From contig JAUUZA010000038.1 of NCBI GenBank assembly GCA_030590165.1, positions 1 through 5,931 of the forward strand: a DNA stretch of 5,931 nt, given 5' to 3'. The notes below the pieces were generated by a model. That model searched no databases. It was not told where the DNA came from and saw nothing but the letters and a program-made list of their open reading frames with translations. The stretch's first letter is position 1. Each line of letters begins with the position of its first letter. This DNA is from Candidatus Altarchaeota archaeon. Lineage in GTDB: Archaea; SpSt-1190. Shown here one piece after another: positions 1 to 5,175 of the stretch. The position numbers and the translations under genes were made by a program.

Positions 1-929
1 AAAAAACAAGGACTAAAATTTCTTTAAGATGTGATGTTCCTTTAAATGCTGTAATTAGTGACCCAACCTTAAAATCAACTTACGAACTTCCTTTACATCT
101 CGCAAAAGAAGGAATTCACACCATTATTCAAGACTTACTTAATCTTCCAAAAAAAGAACCTGACCTTTCTGAATGGGAATCCTTCACAAAAAAATTAAAC
201 GCAAAAAAAGAATTAAAAATTGGTATAGTTGGAAAATATTCAAAAGGAGATACTTATCTCAGTATTATTGAGGCATTAAATCACGCCGGAGCCAGTCTTA
301 ATATTACGCCAAAAATTGTATGGATAAATTCCGAACACTTTAGTGAAAAAGATTTTGAAAATTTGGACGCAATGATTACACCTGGAGGATTTGGAACTCG
401 TGGAACGGAAGGAAAAATTGAAGCAATCAAATTTGCCAGAAAAAACAAACTCCCTTGGCTTGGACTTTGTTTGGGATTTCAGTTAGCCGTTGTTGAATTT
501 GCAAGAAATGAATTGGGCCTACAAGCTCATAGTACTGAATTCCACCCAAATACAAAAGAACCAGTCATTATACCTCACTGGGAAGCTCGCCAGGATGTAA
601 TGGGTGGAACAATGAGACTCGGTGCAATTAATATTAAACTAAACAAAGACAGCCAAGTAGCAAAAATTTATGATACAATAAATATCTCAGAAAGACATCG
701 ACATAGATATGGTTTGAACCCAAAATATCGTTCAGAAATTGAAAAAAAAGGAATGAAATTTGTTGGAATAGCTCCTTGTGATGAAACAATAGAAGTTCTT
801 GAAATTCCTGGTCAATTTTTTATTGGAGTACAATTCCATCCAGAACTCAAAAGTCACCCACTAACTCCTCATTCACTCTTTGTGAATCTATTAAAGGCTT
901 CTATCCAACGGGGTAGCTCTTTTAAATAA
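1..929 (+). CDS. pyrG: CTP synthase, C-terminal part (5' end outside window)
   Basis: CTP synthase makes CTP from UTP, ATP and glutamine in the cytosol, the last step of pyrimidine nucleotide synthesis. The reading frame is already open at base 3 with no start, and 308 residues remain of a family usually near 530-545, so about 225-235 N-terminal residues lie upstream. The first ~60 residues are the end of the synthetase domain (KISLRCDVP, YELPLHL, EPDLSEW). The class I glutamine amidotransferase domain follows: PGGFGTRG oxyanion loop, nucleophile Cys in GLCLGFQ (TGT at 468-470), the SERHRHRYGLN segment typical of this enzyme, and the catalytic His and Glu in GVQFHPE (837-839 and 843-845). All catalytic residues in the visible part are intact. 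A TTG at 363 is internal and is not the start. The minD-like gene starts 17 nt after the stop. The family assignment is close to certain. Confidence 0.97.
   Translation, partial: KTRTKISLRCDVPLNAVISDPTLKSTYELPLHLAKEGIHTIIQDLLNLPKKEPDLSEWESFTKKLNAKKELKIGIVGKYSKGDTYLSIIEALNHAGASLNITPKIVWINSEHFSEKDFENLDAMITPGGFGTRGTEGKIEAIKFARKNKLPWLGLCLGFQLAVVEFARNELGLQAHSTEFHPNTKEPVIIPHWEARQDVMGGTMRLGAINIKLNKDSQVAKIYDTINISERHRHRYGLNPKYRSEIEKKGMKFVGIAPCDETIEVLEIPGQFFIGVQFHPELKSHPLTPHSLFVNLLKASIQRGSSFK
920..928 (+). promoter_or_regulatory. TATA-like box for the minD gene, overlapping the pyrG stop
   Basis: The run TTTTAAATA spans the last codons and stop of pyrG. Its centre lies about 23 nt before the GTG at 947, slightly short of the usual archaeal TATA-to-start-site spacing of about 26 nt. 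No Shine-Dalgarno sequence precedes the GTG. This fits leaderless transcription of minD from its own promoter, but in A+T-rich DNA such a run can arise by chance, and readthrough from pyrG is equally possible. Confidence 0.4.
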
Positions 930-946
930 ATGAAACTAAATCAGAT

Positions 947-1720
947 GTGGCCGAAGTAATTGGGTTTTTCTCAACCAAGGGTGGTGTCGGTAAGACGACA
1001 ATGACAGCCAATGTTGGGGCCACATTAAAACACGAATTTGATTTCAAAGTTTTACTTGTAGATACACACATACTCGGTGCAGACCTCGCAAGCCATTTTG
1101 GGTTGCTTAATCCACCGGTTAGTATTACTGATATGTTGAGGGGAACTTTACCTGCTGAAAAAACAATTTACAAAGACCCACGCACAGGAATTGATATTAT
1201 ACCCGGCCCATTTCATGCAGATCAAGGAACTTCCGCACTCAAAACATTCAAACAAAAAATTAATCAATTAAGAGATGATTATGATTTCATACTTGTTGAT
1301 ACGCCTCCTTGGTTAGGGAAGGAAACGGCAGGAATCATTAAAGGTGTTGATTATGCAATTATTGTTGGTACGCCAGCAATCTCTGGAATGATGGAGGCTA
1401 AAAGAACACTAGACCTTCTAAATAAAAAGAAGACAAAAACTTCAGGAATGATTTTGAACTTTTATCGTGGGCTTGATTATGAACTTCATCCTGACGAAGT
1501 TGAAAGTTTCCTAAAAAGACTTCCATTATTAGGAGTTGTCCCAGAAGATGAAAAAATTCGTAGAGCCTTAGGATATGGAGTTCCGGCAGTTGTCTCAAGT
1601 CCAACAAGTCAAGGAGTTGAATCAATCATTGAATTAGCTTCAATAATTGCAGATGTCGATTACATTCCAAGATCAAGAGGAATTTTATCAAAACTAAAGG
1701 GACTTTTCGGATTCAGATAA
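947..1720 (+). CDS. minD: MinD-family ATPase (SIMIBI class) with C-terminal membrane-targeting helix
   Basis: A 257-residue ParA/MinD ATPase, about the usual MinD length. The deviant Walker A motif KGGVGKTT lies at residues 11-18 with the signature Lys11 and Lys16. The segment VLLVDTHILGADLA (Asp39) corresponds to switch I, and ILVDTPPW (Asp118) to Walker B/switch II. The last 13 residues, GILSKLKGLFGFR, form a basic amphipathic helix almost identical in pattern to the membrane-targeting tail of bacterial MinD, which separates this protein from soluble ParA and Mrp relatives. These ATPases dimerise on ATP and bind the membrane as dimers. In archaea, MinD homologues have been linked to positioning surface machines such as archaella and chemosensory arrays rather than to division. 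The start is GTG at 947; ATGs at 930 and 945 are in another frame that stops at once. No MinC or MinE gene is visible. The membrane-protein gene follows after 31 nt. The cellular role here is unknown. Confidence 0.9.
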   Translation: MAEVIGFFSTKGGVGKTTMTANVGATLKHEFDFKVLLVDTHILGADLASHFGLLNPPVSITDMLRGTLPAEKTIYKDPRTGIDIIPGPFHADQGTSALKTFKQKINQLRDDYDFILVDTPPWLGKETAGIIKGVDYAIIVGTPAISGMMEAKRTLDLLNKKKTKTSGMILNFYRGLDYELHPDEVESFLKRLPLLGVVPEDEKIRRALGYGVPAVVSSPTSQGVESIIELASIIADVDYIPRSRGILSKLKGLFGFR

Positions 1721-1723
1721 AAG

Positions 1724-1731
1724 CTTAAAAT
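1724..1731 (+). promoter_or_regulatory. TATA-like box for the membrane-protein gene
   Basis: CTTAAAAT is centred about 24.5 nt before the GTG at 1752, in the short gap after minD. The region between has no Shine-Dalgarno sequence, so a leaderless transcript starting near the GTG is plausible. The box is weak and rests on spacing alone. Confidence 0.35.
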
Positions 1732-1751
1732 CCCTTACACCATTTCCTAAT

Positions 1752-2327
1752 GTGATAGCAGTTGAAACCATACTCACAGCTGGCTTAGGCTTTCTTGTTC
1801 TTTTGTGGATAGGAATAAGATTCAGAAAGGGCGGACGATGGTTCAAAGAGAAAGGTCTTTTTGGTTTTGCCTTAGTTCTTATAATTGTTGGAACGGCTCT
1901 CTTGTTAATTGCCTTCCTAACAAATAAACTTGAATTTTTAAGTTTATTTGCCGACTACATTCAAGCAAACATTAAAATTGGAACTATTCTTCTTGTCGCT
2001 GGAGCTGTTGGAATAATTATTGACCAACTCTATAGAACTTGGAAAAAAGAACAAAAACTTGGTATTGAACATGAAAGGCGCAGATATATTGAACGTGTTC
2101 GTTTTGGATTAGATGTTGGGGATGCTGAAAAAATTGCAAAAAACCATATCAAAAAGGTTACAGGAAAAACCACTAAACTTGTAGCAAGTAAGAAGGAATT
2201 CAAACACTGGGCTGTTTATCTCAAAGACTCAGACAAAAACTATTATCGAATTGTTATCAACGGTGATGGAAAGATTGAGGAATGGGAAACTATGGATGAA
2301 ATTCCAAGTTATATTCTTAGTCCTTAA
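1752..2327 (+). CDS. Three-helix membrane protein with PepSY-like cytosolic tail
   Basis: A 191-residue protein with three hydrophobic segments at about residues 5-22, 35-56 and 75-93. The loop between the first two is strongly basic (RFRKGGRWFKEK) and the third helix is followed by a basic stretch (RTWKKEQK, ERRR), so by the positive-inside rule the N-terminus is outside and the ~98-residue tail is in the cytosol. From about residue 121 the tail reads like a PepSY-like unit: DAEKIA opens a helix, then HWAVYL, YYRIVING and DGKIEEW form strands. PepSY domains are usually extracytoplasmic, so a cytosolic one would be unusual; the domain call is by pattern only. It follows minD on the same strand, and a cytosolic domain on a membrane anchor could contact MinD, but this is inference. 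The GTG start is chosen because the overlapping ATG at 1750 meets a stop immediately. It has no recognised named family. Confidence 0.75.
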   Translation: MIAVETILTAGLGFLVLLWIGIRFRKGGRWFKEKGLFGFALVLIIVGTALLLIAFLTNKLEFLSLFADYIQANIKIGTILLVAGAVGIIIDQLYRTWKKEQKLGIEHERRRYIERVRFGLDVGDAEKIAKNHIKKVTGKTTKLVASKKEFKHWAVYLKDSDKNYYRIVINGDGKIEEWETMDEIPSYILSP

Positions 2328-2347
2328 AATTGGATTGAATTTCCAGC

Positions 2348-2920
2348 TTAAGAATATAAAGTATATTTTTGTGGATTGTTCTCCATTTTAGTCAAATCAT
2401 CTTCTAAACACATTAAATGATTCTGTCCTAAACAATCTTTCACATACATCTTAAAACCTACTTTTTTGATATTATCTAAATCGAAACCAAAATTTCCTTG
2501 TTTCAAATAAGCTTGAAAACAAGATGAAATGGCTTGAGCACTTACCCTCTTCATATCGCCATTAGTAATATAATTAATTCTAGAGTAACCCATATCTGAC
2601 TTTGTATTTTCAGCATCTTCAGGTGTTATTTTTATCTCAGAACTATTAGGTTCTAAAGTTAAAAAATCCCAATTATCAATCTTACCTTCTTCATGATGTT
2701 CTAAATAAGTTTCAACTCGAAAAAGCTTACTTCCCCATTTTTTACCTTCCCTTGTTTCACTAACAAACCTTTCTGAATAATTTTGTAAAGTTGCTGTTAT
2801 TGCATTAAGCAAATGTTCAGTTATTGAAGCGTTGATATTACTTAATCCTGAAGTGTCTATTGTGTTAAACTCTTTCGCTCCAGAATAATCTGAACTGGGT
2901 TTGGATAATGAACTCATCAT
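2348..2920 (-). CDS. Hypothetical soluble protein, 190 residues
   Basis: I do not recognise this protein. It has no signal peptide and no hydrophobic segment. The first ~25 residues are Ser/Thr-rich and probably disordered. A helix-like stretch (about 30-55) leads into a segment that looks like alternating strands (KLFRVETYLEHH, NWDFLTLEP, SEIKITPED), then a helical part with SAQAISSCFQAYL and a final strand-rich part ending KYTLYS. Three Cys (two close to the C-terminus) do not form a metal-binding motif. Two adjacent ATG codons open the gene; the first, at 2920, fits a leaderless transcript because a TATTATAA-type box (TTATATAA) is centred 27.5 nt upstream. It is transcribed alone, convergent with the membrane-protein gene (20-nt gap) and divergent from the gene at 3038. 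Codon use resembles its neighbours. The open frame and promoter make a real gene likely; the function is unknown. Confidence 0.75.
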   Translation of the reverse strand: MMSSLSKPSSDYSGAKEFNTIDTSGLSNINASITEHLLNAITATLQNYSERFVSETREGKKWGSKLFRVETYLEHHEEGKIDNWDFLTLEPNSSEIKITPEDAENTKSDMGYSRINYITNGDMKRVSAQAISSCFQAYLKQGNFGFDLDNIKKVGFKMYVKDCLGQNHLMCLEDDLTKMENNPQKYTLYS

Positions 2921-2921
2921 A

Positions 2922-2937
2922 ACTACTTACTTGTAGT
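2922..2937. promoter_or_regulatory. Small inverted repeat between TATA box and start codon
   Basis: ACTAC and GTAGT form a 5-bp inverted repeat around a 6-nt spacer, lying between the TATA box at 2944-2951 and the ATG at 2920. A protein bound here would block transcription initiation, so it could be an operator. The arms are short, and chance occurrence is quite possible. Confidence 0.2.
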
Positions 2938-2943
2938 AACACT

Positions 2944-2951
2944 TTATATAA
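2944..2951 (-). promoter_or_regulatory. TATA box for the 190-residue minus-strand gene
   Basis: TTATATAA is centred 27.5 nt before the ATG at 2920, with an A-rich AAACCAAA stretch directly upstream on the minus strand where the archaeal BRE element sits. The spacing places the transcription start at or next to the ATG, so the mRNA would be leaderless. The box is self-complementary and could in principle also serve the plus strand. This is among the clearest promoters in the window. Confidence 0.6.
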
Positions 2952-3008
2952 TTTGGTTTTTGTGAATTTTATATAAATAAAATGTTATCAAAAATTGAAG
3001 AAACAATC

Positions 3009-3016
3009 TTATTTAA
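3009..3016 (+). promoter_or_regulatory. TATA-like box for the 3038-4314 gene pair
   Basis: TTATTTAA is centred 25.5 nt before the ATG at 3038, with purine-rich sequence (GAAGAAACAA) upstream in the BRE position. The ATG has no Shine-Dalgarno sequence, which fits a leaderless transcript. A second TATA-like run (TTTTATATAAATA, 2967-2979) lies further upstream and would start a transcript near 2998, giving a leader of about 40 nt. Confidence 0.5.
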
Positions 3017-3037
3017 GGTTTTAGACACTTATTCCCT

Positions 3038-3544
3038 ATGAGTTTTGAAAGTTATCATCCAGGACATGGTTGTTTCATTTACAACCCAAAAAGAGACCGA
3101 GAAATAGAAGAAGAAACATCAAAAAATCTTCACAAGGACCTCGTATCTGGTCATTGGCCAAACAACCACAACCCAATTAAAAAAAGAAATATTGAACACT
3201 TTTCTTATACTATAAATTTTCCAAGTCATGTAGATTTAATACGAGCCCTCAAAGAAACAAAATTTGAAGACTTGATATTTGAATTTTATAAAAATGAAGG
3301 AATTGGAATTATTCATCCTAAAAACATTGAACTTAAAGATTTCTTTTCTGACGGAATTCCCTCAAAATATTTAATCGGAAATGTTAGTAAAGAAAAAGGT
3401 GCTTGGGCCATTACTCTTTTGAATAATAAAGAAGACACCAGAAACAAATTCAACAAATATGTAAGCGAAGTATACAAAAATATTCTTATAAAATATACGC
3501 ACAAAAATATTCTTGGTTATAATTTCTTGAAGGCGAAGGAATGA
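3038..3544 (+). CDS. Hypothetical protein, 168 residues, first gene of a coupled pair
   Basis: I do not recognise this protein. It is soluble, with no signal peptide or membrane segment. The N-terminus has a His/Gly-rich patch, YHPGHGCF at residues 6-13, followed by a charged helix (KRDREIEEE). A strand-like FSYTINFPSHVDLIRAL near residue 55 leads into a probable alpha/beta part with KFEDLIFEFY, GIGIIHP and GAWAITLLNN, and a basic helical C-terminus. The clustered His7, His10 and Cys12 could bind a metal, but nothing confirms this. Its TGA overlaps the ATG of the TrpF-like gene in an ATGA arrangement, so the two are almost certainly co-transcribed and translationally coupled, which suggests a shared pathway or complex. 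The ATG start is supported by a TATA-like box 25.5 nt upstream. Confidence 0.75.
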   Translation: MSFESYHPGHGCFIYNPKRDREIEEETSKNLHKDLVSGHWPNNHNPIKKRNIEHFSYTINFPSHVDLIRALKETKFEDLIFEFYKNEGIGIIHPKNIELKDFFSDGIPSKYLIGNVSKEKGAWAITLLNNKEDTRNKFNKYVSEVYKNILIKYTHKNILGYNFLKAKE

Positions 3545-4314
3545 AGCCTTATATTGGAGTAACAGGATTTTCAACATCGAAACAAGCAGAAAAATTATCT
3601 CGTGTGTTTAAACAAAACCTTCCAGAGTATATGAATGGAATGTTTGGAATACTCTTGTCATATAAAGATTTAATAGGAAAGCACGACGAAATCAAAGCTG
3701 GATGGATTAACAAATATCCCGGACTTGAGAATATCCCACAAATCCTTGAAAACATAGACCAAGAATTTTTGCCCATCCTACACTACAACACAAAAGGAAA
3801 TTTTTACAAGGAACTCAAAAATATTCTCCCTGACTTAATGAAAAAGGGACTAAAAGGAATCCAATTAAATATTGTTTGGCCAAATGAACAACACCTAAAA
3901 AAACTAAAAAAAGAATTTCCGAATCTTCAAGTGGTTCTTCAAATCTCACACAAAGCCGCTGAAAATAAAACACAAAGCCAAATTGTCTCAAAACTAAATT
4001 CATATGGAACTAATTTTGATTATTGTTTATTTGATATGTCAGGAGGTCTTGGGCTTCAAAGAGAATACAAAGGAGCTTTTAATTTCTATAAAGAATGTAA
4101 AAAACAAGGAAAAGAAACACCTCATATCTTTGTTGGAGGATTAAGTTCAGATAATGTCAGTAAACGAATAAAAGAAATTTATTCACAAGGAATAAACAAT
4201 TTTGGAATTGACGCCGAAGGCCAATTAATGGACAAAACAAAAACCCTCTCAATAGAAAAAGCAAGTAAATACATTATCAATGCCAGTAACACATACAAAT
4301 CTCTAAAAAACTAA
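3541..4314 (+). CDS. TrpF-like TIM-barrel protein (phosphoribosylanthranilate isomerase fold)
   Basis: A 257-residue protein with the spacing of a TrpF-type beta/alpha barrel. The N-terminal strand IGVTGFS stands where TrpF has KICGIT, GIQLNIVWP (106-114) resembles the TrpF VQLHG strand, LFDMSGGLG (163-171) matches the LLDS-x-GGTG strand and loop with Asp165 in the place of the catalytic Asp, and IFVGGLSSDNV (196-206) plus FGIDAEGQ (221-228) correspond to the AGGL-x-x-NV and GVD-x-SG phosphate-binding loops. The usual catalytic Cys of the first strand is absent, and the protein is longer than a typical TrpF (about 200), so it may have a different isomerase or lyase substrate. No other trp gene is in view. 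Its ATG overlaps the stop of the previous gene; GAAGG at 3529-3533 is a weak possible ribosome site. Its TAA overlaps the stop of the convergent TGS gene. The fold call is by motif reading only. Confidence 0.7.
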   Translation: MKPYIGVTGFSTSKQAEKLSRVFKQNLPEYMNGMFGILLSYKDLIGKHDEIKAGWINKYPGLENIPQILENIDQEFLPILHYNTKGNFYKELKNILPDLMKKGLKGIQLNIVWPNEQHLKKLKKEFPNLQVVLQISHKAAENKTQSQIVSKLNSYGTNFDYCLFDMSGGLGLQREYKGAFNFYKECKKQGKETPHIFVGGLSSDNVSKRIKEIYSQGINNFGIDAEGQLMDKTKTLSIEKASKYIINASNTYKSLKN

Positions 4315-5069
4315 AGCCTACTCTTAATCCAAACAATATCCCCATCTTTCAATTTGAAGTCAATCCCAACCCTATAATTTTTCTTTCCGCGTTTGACCTT
4401 AGCCCAAGCAAATCCTTCAATCATAGTCTTATGTACATCTTTAACTGCATCTTTCATTGTTGCTCCCACTTTCAACAACATAGGTTCATCAGTACCCTTA
4501 GTATAAACTCGAATAAGTTTCATTGCCTTCCAAGCTGCAAATAAAACTTCTTGCGGTCGCTTTCCCTTTGCATAAACTTTTTTTCTATCCTTAAATTTTT
4601 TTTCCGCCGCCTTGTCTTTATCCATAAAAACGACAACATCTGCATTATTGGCATATGAAAAATCAAAACTCGGACAATCAATAAATTGTATCATAGCATC
4701 TCCATATGGTCCCATAGCAGTTTGGGCCACCTGAGTCGAAAATGCAAACTTCTTCGGTTTTCCCTCACCAGTCAATTCATTAAAGAGCCAAGTTTTTCCA
4801 GAATTCGGAGGGCCAATAATTACTACCAATGGAGCCGTCTTCTTAATCCCTTTTCTTTTACTTCCTTTCTTAGTTTTTCGTATTGATTCTTCCTTTGATA
4901 CAAGCTTAACTAAACTTTTTCGTAACTGTGCTAAAAGATTTTCACCTCCCTTATGTTTTGGAGCAAGTGGAATTAATTCGCGTAAAATACGAATTTTTTG
5001 AATATTAGTTCTTGCCTCATTATATTCCTTAAGTTTCATGGCATAATCGAGGGATACATTGGCAGGCAC
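4311..5069 (-). CDS. Shortened TGS-domain GTPase-like protein (Obg/DRG-related)
   Basis: A 252-residue P-loop protein of the TGS-domain, predicted ribosome-associated GTPase family. The N-terminus PANVSLDY and APKHKGGENLLAQL (36-49) are hallmarks of that family; a basic linker (62-77) leads to the G1 P-loop GPPNSGKT at 86-93, a G2-like FST (110-112), and the G3 region GPYGDAMIQFIDCPSF, where the family has MPYE-x-VQIQLVDTPP. After the next strand (ADVVVFMD, 143-150) only about 35 lysine-rich residues separate it from a full TGS domain (IRVYTKG to DGDIVWIK, 186-249). Full-length relatives are about 350 or more residues, so the part with G4 (NKxD) and G5 is missing. The frame is clean with no sign of a frameshift. 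I chose GTG at 5069 because it gives the conserved MPAN start; TTG at 5075 and ATG at 5039 are alternatives. It likely still binds the phosphates of a nucleotide, but guanine specificity is doubtful. Confidence 0.85.
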   Translation of the reverse strand: MPANVSLDYAMKLKEYNEARTNIQKIRILRELIPLAPKHKGGENLLAQLRKSLVKLVSKEESIRKTKKGSKRKGIKKTAPLVVIIGPPNSGKTWLFNELTGEGKPKKFAFSTQVAQTAMGPYGDAMIQFIDCPSFDFSYANNADVVVFMDKDKAAEKKFKDRKKVYAKGKRPQEVLFAAWKAMKLIRVYTKGTDEPMLLKVGATMKDAVKDVHKTMIEGFAWAKVKRGKKNYRVGIDFKLKDGDIVWIKSRL

Positions 5070-5078
5070 AAACAAATG

Positions 5079-5096
5079 ATATAAAAGGGTTAAAAA
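5079..5096 (-). promoter_or_regulatory. Promoter region of the TGS-domain gene (two possible TATA boxes)
   Basis: On the minus strand, TTTTTAAC (5089-5096) is centred 23.5 nt before the GTG at 5069, fitting a leaderless start there. A better-looking box, TTTTATAT (5079-5086), is centred only 13.5 nt before that GTG and would start a transcript near 5056, inside the conserved PANVSLDY codons. Family conservation favours the GTG, so the upstream box is preferred. Confidence 0.35.
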
Positions 5097-5101
5097 CCCT
5101 T
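5085..5101. repeat. Perfect 7-bp inverted repeat in the divergent promoter region
   Basis: AAGGGTT-AAA-AACCCTT is a perfect inverted repeat with a 3-nt centre, lying over the promoter of the minus-strand TGS gene and about 45 nt upstream of the plus-strand promoter at 5146. Its position suits an operator for a dimeric regulator. A hairpin is also possible, but the position upstream of both genes argues against a terminator. Confidence 0.45.
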
Positions 5102-5145
5102 ACGAATTTCACATAAACTCTTATCGTTACTGTATAGTCGTAAAG

Positions 5146-5153
5146 TTTATATT
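5146..5153 (+). promoter_or_regulatory. TATA box for the nucleotidyltransferase gene
   Basis: TTTATATT is centred 26.5 nt before the ATG at 5176, with GTAAAG immediately upstream in the BRE position. The spacing is the canonical archaeal one and puts the transcription start at the ATG. No Shine-Dalgarno sequence precedes the ATG. This is a strong candidate promoter. Confidence 0.6.
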
Positions 5154-5175
5154 GAACAAGGTACATCTTTTTAGA

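Noticed and set aside
363-365. TTG as the start of a stand-alone amidotransferase
   Set aside because: The frame is open to the window edge and the upstream residues (KISLRCDVP, EPDLSEW) are the CTP synthase synthetase domain, so the TTG is an internal Leu codon.
930-959. ATG at 930 as an alternative start after pyrG
   Set aside because: It reads only nine codons to a stop and is out of frame with the MinD sequence.
1398-1625. Open frame of 75 codons on the minus strand inside minD
   Set aside because: It lies fully antisense to the well-supported MinD coding sequence, with no promoter and a leucine-rich composition typical of a reverse-strand shadow.
3313-3776. Several minus-strand open frames of 63-75 codons across the 3038-3541 gene pair
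   Set aside because: They are antisense to two coupled genes, are Phe/Ile/Tyr-rich as expected from reading A-rich coding DNA backwards, and overlap each other.
3815-4003. Minus-strand open frame of 62 codons inside the TrpF-like gene
   Set aside because: It is antisense to a gene with clear barrel motifs and has no start signals.
4686-4886. Plus-strand open frame of 66 codons inside the TGS gene
   Set aside because: It overlaps the P-loop coding region on the opposite strand and is Ser/Phe-rich, a typical shadow.
5085-5101. Inverted repeat read as a transcription terminator
   Set aside because: It lies upstream of both flanking genes rather than after either, lacks a following T run in the right position, and the hairpin would have only a 3-nt loop.
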